Assembly (NCBI GenBank): GCA_965212135.1
Contig: OZ243044.1
Span: forward strand, 992,001 to 1,056,000
Reading direction: 5' to 3'
DNA length: 64,000 nucleotides
Origin: Bin75 sp965212135
Lineage (GTDB): Bacteria; Nitrospirota; Nitrospiria; Nitrospirales; UBA8639
Shown: positions 9,901-16,294 of the stretch, piece after piece
Layout of the letters: every line of letters starts with the position of its first letter
Position numbering within the stretch: position 1 is the first letter of the stretch
Translations under genes and position numbers: made by a program
The notes under the pieces: generated by a model
Told to the model about the DNA's origin: nothing
Seen by the model: only the letters and a program-made list of their open reading frames with translations
The model's database searches: none

Positions 9901-12900
9901 GGCGGCGGCCACCGTATCCGGTGTGCCGGAAAGCACGCGGGTTGATTCGTCAAACATCAGCCCGCTCGGCAGGGGCCCCGAGCTTCCCCCCCCGGCGCCG
10001 GGAATGCGGTGGATGAACGGGCGGTTGCCAACCGTAACGCTGTCGGGGTCGGCTGCCGGCAGGGTTACCGAAACCGCCGTGCCGACCAGGAAGACCAGGT
10101 CGGCGATGGCCTGTCCCTGGGTGAAGGCCGGGACGGTGTCCTCGGCAACGGTGATGGCGAAACTCGTGCTGGCTGCGCTGCCGTCGCCGTCTGTGGCGGT
10201 GATGGTGTAGGTGCGCGCGGCGGCGGCGGCGGTCGGCGTGCCGGTGAGGGTCGGCGGGATGGCTGCGTTAAAGGTCAGGCCGTCGTGCAGGGCCGGGGTC
10301 GCGCCGATGGTGTAGGTCAGCCCTCGGTTGCCGCCGGTGGCGCCGAGGGCCAGGGGCGTGATGGCCTCGCCTACGATATATTCCTGCGCTTCAATGGCGC
10401 CGAAAGTCGGGCTTTCATCGATCTGGGTGGTGATGGTGAAACTCGCGGTCACCGGGTCGCCGTCCTGGTCGGTGGCGGTGTATTCGGCGTTGAACGTGGT
10501 GGTGAAGGTCGGCGTGCCGGAAAGCGTGCGCGTGGTGCCGTCAAAGTTCAGGCCGTCCGCCCCGGTGAGCGGCAGGGTGTAGGTCAATGCGCCGTCTCCG
10601 CTGTTGGCCTCGGGCAGGGTGATGGGGGTGATGGGTTTCCCTCTCGTGATGAACACGTCTTCAATGGTTACGCCGGTGAAGTTCGGCGTGAGGTTCGCTT
10701 CAATGGTGATGCTGAAGGTCAAGTCCTGGGCGCTGTCGCTGAAATCGCCGTCCCGGTCACGCGCCCGGTAGACGAAGTCGGCGGCGACGGCCACCGTATC
10801 CGGTGTGCCGGAAAGCACGCGGGTTGATTCGTTAAACGTCAGCCCGCTCGGCAGGTTGTCCGCGGCGCCGGGAATGCGGTAGATGAACGGGCGGTTGCCA
10901 ACCGTAACGCTGTCGGGGTCGGCTGCCGGCAGGGTTACCGAAACCGGCTTGCCGACCGGGAAGGTCAGGTCGGCGATGGCCTGTCCCTGGGTGAAAGCCG
11001 GGGCGGTGTCCACTTCAATGGTGAGGGAGAGGGCCGGCAAGAAGTTCAGGATCACCCCGCGCGCGTCCGTCACGCTATAGGCGAGGGGAACGGAGCCGGC
11101 GGTGGCACGGGAGCCGGAGACCACGCGCGAGTCCGGGTCAAAGGTCAAGCCCGGGAACGCATCGACGGCGAGTGTGGCCGATTCGTGCACCAGCGGATCG
11201 AGGCCGGCGCTGGCCGCCGGCAGGGTGATGTTGATCACCTCGTCCACCACAAAAGTCAGCGGCGGGATGGCCGGGTTCACGAAGGACGCCGGTTCAATGA
11301 CACGCAGTGGGAAATCCAGCGTGTCGCTGTCGCTGTTGGCGCGGTTGGCGTCGGAGTCGTGCACGCGGTATGTGTAGGTACGCCCAGCGTCCGCCTCCTC
11401 CCCTGCGCCGCTGATGGTGCGGCTGCCGGGGTTGAAGGTCAGGCCGTCCGGCAGGCCGGCGAGCGTGTACGCAAGGGCCCCGTTGCCGCCCGTGGCCACC
11501 GGCAGGGTCAGGTTGTAGGCGCGGAAGAGACCAGGAAACTGGTCGGGAATGGTCGCGCCCGCGGCGAACATCGGCGGTTGGTCGGTGGCGATGACCGAGA
11601 TGGGGTCGGCGGTGGAGAGAAAACCCACGCTGTCGTGCGCACCTTCGTCCACGGTCACGGTGATGGCGGCGTTCCCGGCCAGACCGGCGCCGACCGCGGT
11701 ATAGGCCAGGGTAAAGGTGGCCTGCGTGTCGCTCACGCGCGCCGGCGCCGGCGTGGCCGCCACCGTGATGCCGGCCGCCACGCTGTCCTCGTCCAGCGTG
11801 AACGGCGGCGGGGTGGCCGTCAGCGGGTCCGTAAATACCGCTTCGCTCAACGTCAGCGTCACCAGCGTCCCGTTCAGGGCGGCTTCAGCCACCGTCCCGG
11901 TCGGGGAGGCGACGGTCACCGTAGCGGGGAACTCATCCACGGTGATCGGGAAGGTTGCCGTGACCGCGTCATTGACGGTGTCGTCAGCGGTGATGGTCAC
12001 CTCTGACTCGCCCGCCGTATCGGGCGTGCCGGTTACGTTGGAAGAAATGCTGCTAAACGTCAGGCCGGAGGGCAAACCCGCCACCGTGACCGTTACGCTG
12101 CCCCGGTCATCGTCGCCCACCGCGATTCCCAGCGGGGTGATCGCCTCATTTAGCACATAACGCTGCCGGCCCGGGTTGGTGATGGTCGGCGCGGTATTGA
12201 TCGGCACCGTGTTCGTGGTCAAGTTACCGCCTTCAGTGTGCGCGCTGTCCGGCACCACGATACTCAAGGTGGGTCTGATGGCGAGGCCGGCGCCGTCATA
12301 TCCCAGGGTCAGGGTGGCGGTGTCGCCGTCGACACGGGCGATGGCCGTAACGTCAACCACGCCGCTGCCGCCGCCGGTCACGGTGACCGTGAAGTCGGCG
12401 GGGGCGGGCGCCCCGGCGCCTGTGAACGACTCAAACGTGGTGCGCGTGAGCTCCACGGTCACGGTCGCGTCGTCAAGGCTGGTTTCGTCCAGCGCGGCGG
12501 TGAGTTCGGCCTCGGGGCCAAGAGGTCTCACGGTGGCTGAGAAGCCACGAACTCTTCTGGTCGTGTCGGTGCCCCTGATAGTACTAACCCCACTGGGGCC
12601 GGGCAGGAGGACAAAGAAAGTTTCACTAACAATGGGGTCGGCAATGATCGGGATACCGGCCTTTCTTAAGAGCTGAAGGGTTACCGCCGTGCCGTCGCTG
12701 TTCGGCGTGATCATGACCTCGGCAAATAACCTTGCGCCTCTGAAGCGCCAAGGCTCATGGTTGAGGGCACTCGTATCATGGCCCGTCTCGCCTGACGCAG
12801 CGACGTTGACCGGCGCAGAGAAATCAACCCTGATCTGATCGTTGGCAACCACCTCCACCGTAGCCGTGATGTCCTGCGCCTGCGCCTGCCCCGCCAACAC

Positions 12901-13023
12901 CGGCAAAAAAACCAACGCAAAAACCGCGCAAACCCGGCGCAGGTGGGGAACCCGCAGGTGGGGAACCCGCAGGTGGGGGTGAGTTGTTGGGAAAACTTGG
13001 GGGGTGGGGGATGGCATGGCCAT
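3979..13023 (-). CDS. Giant Ig-like/VCBS-repeat surface protein with C-terminal autotransporter-type barrel
   Basis: This is a 3,014-residue exported protein, probably an adhesin or other surface structure. The ATG at 13023 is chosen because AAAGGA precedes it by six bases and a strong promoter lies at 13064-13092; the frame is open further upstream but reads non-homologous sequence. A signal peptide occupies roughly residues 1-50 (hydrophobic VCAVFALVFLPVLAG, then AQAQ), with an unusually long n-region containing VPHLR repeats. Residues about 250-1670 hold many roughly 90-residue putative-Ig (He_PIG-type) modules, recognisable by LPAATGG, GLTF and SGTP signatures. Residues about 1675-2400 hold VCBS-type modules (GTYGAF..., WTYTLDN, ITVTGVNDAP). 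The last roughly 380 residues form an outer-membrane barrel beginning near GVTLWGNGAYRNL and ending in tryptophan. No RTX nonapeptides are seen, so type I secretion is unlikely. The partner or ligand is unknown. G+C appears visibly higher than in neighbouring genes. Confidence 0.88.
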   Translation of the reverse strand: MAMPSPTPQVFPTTHPHLRVPHLRVPHLRRVCAVFALVFLPVLAGQAQAQDITATVEVVANDQIRVDFSAPVNVAASGETGHDTSALNHEPWRFRGARLFAEVMITPNSDGTAVTLQLLRKAGIPIIADPIVSETFFVLLPGPSGVSTIRGTDTTRRVRGFSATVRPLGPEAELTAALDETSLDDATVTVELTRTTFESFTGAGAPAPADFTVTVTGGGSGVVDVTAIARVDGDTATLTLGYDGAGLAIRPTLSIVVPDSAHTEGGNLTTNTVPINTAPTITNPGRQRYVLNEAITPLGIAVGDDDRGSVTVTVAGLPSGLTFSSISSNVTGTPDTAGESEVTITADDTVNDAVTATFPITVDEFPATVTVASPTGTVAEAALNGTLVTLTLSEAVFTDPLTATPPPFTLDEDSVAAGITVAATPAPARVSDTQATFTLAYTAVGAGLAGNAAITVTVDEGAHDSVGFLSTADPISVIATDQPPMFAAGATIPDQFPGLFRAYNLTLPVATGGNGALAYTLAGLPDGLTFNPGSRTISGAGEEADAGRTYTYRVHDSDANRANSDSDTLDFPLRVIEPASFVNPAIPPLTFVVDEVINITLPAASAGLDPLVHESATLAVDAFPGLTFDPDSRVVSGSRATAGSVPLAYSVTDARGVILNFLPALSLTIEVDTAPAFTQGQAIADLTFPVGKPVSVTLPAADPDSVTVGNRPFIYRIPGAADNLPSGLTFNESTRVLSGTPDTVAVAADFVYRARDRDGDFSDSAQDLTFSITIEANLTPNFTGVTIEDVFITRGKPITPITLPEANSGDGALTYTLPLTGADGLNFDGTTRTLSGTPTFTTTFNAEYTATDQDGDPVTASFTITTQIDESPTFGAIEAQEYIVGEAITPLALGATGGNRGLTYTIGATPALHDGLTFNAAIPPTLTGTPTAAAAARTYTITATDGDGSAASTSFAITVAEDTVPAFTQGQAIADLVFLVGTAVSVTLPAADPDSVTVGNRPFIHRIPGAGGGSSGPLPSGLMFDESTRVLSGTPDTVAAAAAYLYRARDRDGDFSIRSQDLAFTITIEEDLVPDFIGVTIDDVFITRLKPITPITLPEANGGNGDLTYSVVEIDFFRFVGLAFDAASRVISGTATNDVGTRTSAYRATDADGDVGMVNIDFTFEADLVPTYPAVAAQEYVLNRAITPLSLPATGGNRGLTYVLTATPALPAGLTFNDPASAGDPPTITGTPTTAADAETYTITATDDDGSQVSTSFTIAVAGPSARLTGPTPLTATEATLDGTFIFVTLTNTTYESLVIGPHFTLNGASGFVSAGGATRMSDTEARIRLTHNPSEDGELTRDLVVTVTVADAAHTGSGDLTTPNSIAISRRPDLSPSFGTDSIDPQTYTRNTAVSVTLPAATGGDPPLSYTIENQEAQIMSSLNLPVGLTFTSATRVLDGTPVNVQAALNYVYRVNDGDETTDPETAILAFTITIVEGDIQPTFGSREVGDLNYTVDNAVSVTLPEATGGNPPLMYALSTGTLPAGLTLAAAAPFIVAGTPTAAQAETDFTWTATDSDTTNPDSVDLDFTITIAADFTPTFGAATITDQTYTATVDVGTVTLPTATGGNRTLAYTLTPALPANLTFDGAPAGNGPPIITGTPAAAMATAAEYTYTATDEDGSFVRLTFDLVIDPAPVVISGVATGTIVEGTNSTGAALTITNPNSGGSTLFTALSQAGDYGTFTLVAAGTWSYVLNNDNPTVIALNTDSVPLMDTFTVTAAAAPPTVTRDVVITITGVNDAPTGRIIAPAGDLEVSHDTVVNVRGEGTDVDNEDATLTLLWTALDADNNAVGTFGDASLAETTWTAPSSDAVVTLSFSVSDGTLAINPNVTVTVVPVAVTFSGTLTGAVTENTGPNTAGGTVTATNDDDGSTSAIVPQTATGTYGAFTIAANGVWTYTLDNADDDTDNLAGGATMTDQFTVAAVDGGSTSVVITVTGVNDAPTAQILAPAAGQVEFGEDVTVTGERSDPDTSPSGLTFLWATEPPNRGTFADDSALGTTWTVPDSGTDTITLVFTVTDSGNLQSQARVALEPRGAPITFTGNTSGAVTEDAATTTATGTLTAVNPNPTGGTDFVAITDRPGTYGAFSIVAATGVWTYTLNNADIDTDRLTTGDSPTETFTVVAEADSSATQVVTITITGANDTPTVTISQPLPSAGTFSVISGQQVTLRAAATNPETGDTLTYTWSATSATGSFANTGSANTIWTTPTVASGNMDVTLTLSVSDGATAGTDMVDVLVTQQPAVTGPGVGLIDSGGDTATDLPVSDVTMTDDNGNILAGGVATGVLTVDNVPTNARPTYSVTRQPTFGSVALGPVVSSSLAFQTENMRMWTYTLDNNREATRNLGPDAADMEDDFDVRTTVAGITIDRTISVFLETGTFPNDRPTIMIVVGGRNVRVGEGGTLRMTVEEGEEMVSLDARPTRNPEGGMTTEDGIQLGLGFTWADAGNNPPIEFDGGLGGGFPMVTFTAPDERTTLEFTLAITDSDTPQQTANATVIVQVGRSQFDNVHRAILPEVTRAMMDTTVSAIARRTEQAAADHDAAAGATFSLGGQSTLAGVLQSNGEALTTGAFNVKSLLGRSAFALPLNQAGGPLAGVTLWGNGAYRNLSGNNATVDWDGDLFGATVGGDAWLTDTLLTGLAVSWADGTFDYTDRSGADPAPGTYQATLTSLHPYVSTSLLDGQVTLWATGGYGWGEVEITDTADPTAEGTVTADTRLATAAVGGAGRLLNQPGLLTPDGTTTVRVKAEALTTAIKAEQQGDRLAGLTTDARRLRLTLEGSHEQPLPHGAQLTPSVGVGLRHDAGDGRTGTGAEVSGGLRYAHPALRLTMESRGRVLLAHGGDYDDWSVSGRVTLAPGAQGQGLAVTLAPTYQTTTSAGGLAQLWEQGTANRQAPSGPTTPQGLMEATVAYGLPVGDHLLTPYGGMTLGAADARTYRLGSRVSLAHRLNMSLEGARKGATGTIPVDHGVRLQLEWNW
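9717..10142 (-). repeat. Internal duplicated module block, copy A
   Basis: A block of about 0.42 kb in the giant gene recurs about 0.88 kb away at 10600-11011. Both copies encode a module ending TLPEAN, an ITPITLPEA-type segment, a RARDRDGDFS segment and the start of the next module. Copy A has a short insertion containing a run of eight C bases (plus strand). Boundaries are by eye. Confidence 0.65.
10600..11011 (-). repeat. Internal duplicated module block, copy B
   Basis: This is the second copy of the module pair at 9717-10142. It lacks the insertion with the homopolymer found in copy A; the stretch reads ADNLPSG instead of a Gly/Ser-rich loop. The copies support growth of the gene by tandem module duplication. 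Confidence 0.65.
12939..12978 (-). repeat. 15-bp in-frame tandem repeat in the signal-peptide region
   Basis: On the plus strand GCAGGTGGGGAACCC occurs at 12939-12953 and 12954-12968, followed by a partial third unit. It encodes the repeated pentapeptide VPHLR in the n-region of the giant protein's signal peptide. The repeat is in frame, so gain or loss of a unit would change the signal peptide by five residues without stopping translation. Confidence 0.85.
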
Positions 13024-13063
13024 GGATTGTCCTTTGTTTTGTTTGGGTGCGTGGAAAAGACGG

Positions 13064-13092
13064 ATATTATCTAAACCGGCGGGGGATTGCAA
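13064..13092 (-). promoter_or_regulatory. Sigma-70-type promoter of the giant surface-protein gene
   Basis: On the minus strand a -35 box TTGCAA (13092-13087) is followed after exactly 17 bases by a -10 box TAATAT (13069-13064). A transcript would start near 13057 and carry a leader of about 35 bases with an AAAGGA ribosome-binding site. This supports the start codon at 13023 over the upstream open frame. Confidence 0.65.
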
Positions 13093-13209
13093 CACCCCTG
13101 CCGTCACGCCCGCGCAGAGCCTGCCCCCGGCCTGAATAGAGGCGGAAATCCAGTTGAATACGCGCCCGGCATAGCCGGACACTTTAGCGGCCAAGCGTAA
13201 CATTTTTCT

Positions 13210-13225
13210 GGGGGGGGGGGGGGGG
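13210..13225. repeat. Homopolymer of 16 G upstream of the giant gene
   Basis: Sixteen consecutive G bases on the plus strand lie about 118 bases upstream of the -35 box of the giant surface-protein gene. The surrounding interval, 13024-13609, contains no convincing gene. It holds the promoter, this tract and the second copy of the 42-bp repeat. Runs of this length mutate readily by slipped-strand mispairing. Confidence 0.9.
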
Positions 13226-13380
13226 TAATATCCGTTGAGATGCCCATATTTATTTTCTGCTTTCTTCGGTTGTTGGGAACCAGTAAGGAGGGAAATATAC
13301 CTGAACGCCCAAAGGGTTGCAAGAGGCAACACCTCCTCTGGCAGTCCGCACGTTTCGCAGACGGAATCCGCCGGGGCAAG

Positions 13381-13422
13381 GCCAAGGCGAAGATGGATTC
13401 CCGATTAAAAATGTCGGGAATG
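13381..13422 (+). repeat. 42-bp direct repeat, copy 2 (flanks giant adhesin gene)
   Basis: This matches 3803-3844 in the same orientation with two differences by eye. It contains ATTCCCG and CGGGAAT arms that form a small hairpin, linking it to the REP-like family. It lies upstream of the giant gene's promoter region. Confidence 0.8.
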
Positions 13423-13609
13423 ACGACGGGGGCGGCGGAGGGGGACACTTGTGACGGACGACGACCATTTGCTGTGTCCGGCGCTTGCAGTCTTCTATGA
13501 AATAGGATACAGTTTGTGCCGTCGGACGAGTGTTTCGTCCGTGCCGACGGGGCATCGGGGCGATACCGTACCGCAACGCCGGAAACCGCTCACCCATACA
13601 GGAGGCGCC

Positions 13610-13699
13610 ATGAATCCACTTGACTCGATCCCCGGAACGATTACCGCAGGGTTCGTGCTGACTATCGTGTTATATTTTGTGGTCAAGACGCTTGTCTAG
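13610..13699 (+). CDS. Small single-span membrane peptide (29 aa)
   Basis: A strong AGGAGG (13600-13605) stands four bases before the ATG at 13610, and the frame gives 29 residues: MNPLDSIPGT, then a hydrophobic stretch (AGFVLTIVLYFVV) and a short KTLV tail. The size and single membrane span resemble the small accessory subunits of respiratory oxidases, but no family is recognised. It precedes the PuuD-like membrane protein by 56 bases and may be co-transcribed with it. A longer reading of the same frame exists, but only the internal ATG has a ribosome-binding site. Confidence 0.65.
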   Translation: MNPLDSIPGTITAGFVLTIVLYFVVKTLV

Positions 13700-13755
13700 C
13701 GTTTCCCGACCGTTTCCCGCTCACTCGAATTCTTCAACGAAAAGAGGATGGCACA

Positions 13756-14244
13756 ATGGAAACCTTACTAGCCTTGGGGCATTATCTGGCAGGGATCACA
13801 TGGATCGGCATTTTGTATTACTTTAATTTTATTCAAGCGCCTTTTCTTGGAAACGTCACCCCGGAAACCAAGGCGCAGGCCTTTCAACATCTCGTGCCGA
13901 ACGCACTCTGGTGGTTCCGTTGGGGCGCGCTGGCCACCTGGCTGTTTGGCGCCATGCTCCTGATGAACCAGGACAACAGGCTTGGGTCGGCGTTTGCCTT
14001 GCAAGGCCACGATGCCGTTATCGGCATGGGGGCCTGGCTGGGAACCATTATGCTCCTGAACGTCTGGGGCATTATTTGGCCCAATCAAAAAAAGGTGCTG
14101 GGCATCAAAGAAGCGACGGCGGATGAAAAGAAACAGGCGGCCCGGGCCGCCCTCCTGGCTTCACGCACCAACACGATGTTGTCCATTCCCATGTTGTTCT
14201 TTATGGCGTCGTCCGGACACGCCTCCGGTCTTTTTCTTTTGTAA
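13756..14244 (+). CDS. PuuD-like (urate hydroxylase N-terminal type) integral membrane protein
   Basis: The 162-residue product has about four hydrophobic segments and begins METLLALGHYLAGITWIG. Conserved His, Trp and Tyr residues in the first spans (GHYLAGITWIGILYYFN) are consistent with the membrane domain of the PuuD family. The cytochrome-c domain found at the C-terminus of long PuuD proteins is absent. No purine genes are nearby, so urate oxidation is not implied; a membrane redox or haem-associated role is a guess. An AAGAGGA ribosome-binding site precedes the ATG. A strong hairpin at 14257-14289 follows the gene. Confidence 0.75.
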   Translation: METLLALGHYLAGITWIGILYYFNFIQAPFLGNVTPETKAQAFQHLVPNALWWFRWGALATWLFGAMLLMNQDNRLGSAFALQGHDAVIGMGAWLGTIMLLNVWGIIWPNQKKVLGIKEATADEKKQAARAALLASRTNTMLSIPMLFFMASSGHASGLFLL

Positions 14245-14256
14245 CGAATCATGGCG

Positions 14257-14289
14257 GGGGAAGAGCCCGACTCATACCGGCTCTTCCCC
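14257..14289 (+). terminator. Hairpin terminator-like structure after the PuuD-like gene
   Basis: GGGGAAGAGCC (14257-14267) pairs perfectly with GGCTCTTCCCC (14279-14289) across an 11-base loop. There is no T-run after it, so termination efficiency is uncertain. Confidence 0.55.
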
Positions 14290-14501
14290 GCGCTCTGCGT
14301 TTGACTCCGCACTGCGGATTCTTCTCCCGCCGGCCGTTCACGCCTCGCTGTCCCGCCTCCCCCCTCCCCCCGGAAGGCCCCGCGCACTCGCAACCTTGAC
14401 GAACGGAAGCGGGGTTGTTCACAATCGGACGTCGGCAGTCGCCGGTCCGAACCATTCCTTCACGATTACTCTCTGAAAGCCCGGCAACCAAGGAGGATGA
14501 G

Positions 14502-14930
14502 ATGAGCAAGAGTCTCAAGGGAACCAAAAGTCACGACAATCTCAAAGCGGCCTTTGCCGGAGAATCCCAGGCCAATCGGCGGTACCTGTATTTTGCCCGC
14601 CGAGCCGATATTGAAGGGTATCCCGACATTGGCGGATTGTTCCGTGATACGTCAGAAGCAGAAACCGGCCATGCGTTTGGCCATTTGGATTTTCTCAAGG
14701 ACGTCGGCGACCCCGCCACGGGCGAACCCATCGGCCATACCGAGGCCAACCTCAAAGCGGCGATTGAAGGCGAAACCTACGAGTACACGCAAATGTACCC
14801 GGGCATGGCCAAAACCGCGCGGGAAGAAAATTTTGAAGAGTTGGCGGAATGGTTTGAAACTCTCGCCAAAGCCGAACGCTCCCACGCCAACCGTTTCACC
14901 AAAGGCCTGGAAACGCTGAACAACGCGTAA
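14502..14930 (+). CDS. Rubrerythrin-family diiron protein (no rubredoxin domain)
   Basis: The 142-residue protein is a ferritin-like four-helix diiron peroxidase that removes hydrogen peroxide. The ATG at 14502 is preceded by AGGAGG (14491-14496). Iron ligands expected for the family are visible: the E in AFAGESQAN, the EAETGHA ExxH motif, a Glu in EGETYEYT, and the second AERSHA ExxH motif. The C-terminal rubredoxin domain of classical rubrerythrin is missing, so electrons must come from a separate donor. The next two genes encode a GlpC-like Fe-S protein and a DUF3501 protein. This three-gene set recurs in many bacteria, which suggests a dedicated peroxide-reduction chain. Confidence 0.93.
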   Translation: MSKSLKGTKSHDNLKAAFAGESQANRRYLYFARRADIEGYPDIGGLFRDTSEAETGHAFGHLDFLKDVGDPATGEPIGHTEANLKAAIEGETYEYTQMYPGMAKTAREENFEELAEWFETLAKAERSHANRFTKGLETLNNA

Positions 14931-14956
14931 CCCGGGTTTCACGGGCATGAAGCGGA

Positions 14957-16294
14957 GTGGTGCGCCGCGCGACTCCGCTTCGCGGATTGTTCCCACGCCT
15001 CGCAGGACGGCCGTTGCAAGACCTTCTCCTCACCTCTCCCGACCGGACCCGAGAACGGCTTGAACAAGAAACCAACCGCGTGTTCGACGTCTGTGAAGGC
15101 TGTCGCCGCTGTTTCAATCTCTGTCCATCCTTCACCACCCTGTTGGACCGCATTGACGCGTATGAGAGCGACGTCTCCAAAATAACCGCGGCGGATTATG
15201 AACGGGTCGAAAAAGAATGTTATTACTGCAAGCTCTGTTACAACCACTGCCCCTACACCCCGCCCCATGCCTACGCTATTGATTTCCCCCGCCTCATGGC
15301 CGCATGGAAAACGCAACGAGTCAAGGAGCAGGGAGCCTCCTGGCACGAACGCCTGCTCATCAAAACCGACCTGATTGGAACAGTGGGAAGCATGACCGCC
15401 TCGCTGACCAATTGGGCGCTCTCGACGCCATGGATACGGACCCTGCTGGAAACACTGATTGGCCTGCACCGGGACCGGCACGTCCTGGGCTTTGCCAAAG
15501 AAACCTTTCCCAAATGGTGGCGCACGCACGGCCGGGCGCTTCAGCCAAAAACCGCCCGGCGTAAAGTCGTCCTGTTCCCCGGCTGCCTGGTGAATTATCA
15601 AGCCACCGACGTCGGAAAAGCCGCGGTGCAGGTGCTCGCGAAGAATCACGTTGAGGTCGTGGTGCCGGAGGGGCAACGCTGTTGCGGCATGCCGTCCTTT
15701 ACTCTTGGCGATATTGACACCATCGTGCAGACGGCCGCGCACCATGCACAATTGTGCCTGCCGTATCTTGAACGAGGGTATGACCTCGTCGTGCCGACGC
15801 CCAGTTGCAGTCTCATGTTCAAACGAGAATACCCGTATTTGTCGCCGACGCCCGGCATGAACACCATGGCCGAACGGACGTTTGATATCTGTGAATATCT
15901 GATACGGCTCAAAAAAGAGGGCGCCCTGTCGTTGGACTTCACGCGGACCAACCAACGAATCGCCTACCAGGTCCCGTGTCATTTGCGCGATCAGAATATC
16001 GGCTTTCCATCCAAAACGCTTATGGAACTCACGGGCGCCCAGGTTGAGTTGATTGAGCAATGTTCCGGCCATGACGGTTCATGGGGAGCCACGGTCGAAT
16101 TTTTTGATCTTTCCATGAGCATCGCGAAAAAGGCCGTCCGGTCCATTGCCGGCTGCGAACCGGATCTCGTGGCGTCGGACTGTCCGCTTTCGGCGCTTCA
16201 GCTTGACCAGGCCGGCGCGGCGCGGGCGGACGGGAAACCGGCGGCACAACATCCCATTCAAATTATTCGCGACGCGTATGCACGTTCCTTATGA
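14957..16294 (+). CDS. GlpC/HdrD-like (Fe-S)-binding protein with two CCG domains
   Basis: This product of up to 445 residues resembles the electron-transfer subunit of anaerobic glycerol-3-phosphate dehydrogenase and heterodisulfide reductase. Two [4Fe-4S] motifs are present, VCEGCRRCFNLCP and CYYCKLCYNHCP. Two cysteine-rich CCG-type domains follow: LFPGCLVNY...RCCGMP, and VPCHLRDQ...QCSGHDG. It probably passes electrons to the rubrerythrin encoded just upstream. The start is uncertain: GTG at 14957 gives the longest frame, a TTG near 15014 is possible, and neither has a clear ribosome-binding site. An inverted repeat AGCGGAGT/ACTCCGCT (14951-14979) overlaps the proposed start. The stop overlaps the next ATG as ATGA. 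Confidence 0.88.
   Translation: MVRRATPLRGLFPRLAGRPLQDLLLTSPDRTRERLEQETNRVFDVCEGCRRCFNLCPSFTTLLDRIDAYESDVSKITAADYERVEKECYYCKLCYNHCPYTPPHAYAIDFPRLMAAWKTQRVKEQGASWHERLLIKTDLIGTVGSMTASLTNWALSTPWIRTLLETLIGLHRDRHVLGFAKETFPKWWRTHGRALQPKTARRKVVLFPGCLVNYQATDVGKAAVQVLAKNHVEVVVPEGQRCCGMPSFTLGDIDTIVQTAAHHAQLCLPYLERGYDLVVPTPSCSLMFKREYPYLSPTPGMNTMAERTFDICEYLIRLKKEGALSLDFTRTNQRIAYQVPCHLRDQNIGFPSKTLMELTGAQVELIEQCSGHDGSWGATVEFFDLSMSIAKKAVRSIAGCEPDLVASDCPLSALQLDQAGAARADGKPAAQHPIQIIRDAYARSL

Noticed and set aside
3979..13023. Type I-secreted RTX adhesin interpretation of the giant proteins.
   Set aside because: No GGxGxDxxx nonapeptides are seen, and both proteins end in barrel-like sequence with a terminal aromatic residue.
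13024..13332. Upstream extension of the first giant protein through the poly-G tract.
   Set aside because: The ribosome-binding site and promoter both point to the start at 13023, and the extension contains REP-like and homopolymer sequence.
14939..16072. Minus-strand frame across the GlpC-like gene.
   Set aside because: It is a shadow of a gene with clear Fe-S motifs, and its own translation has none.
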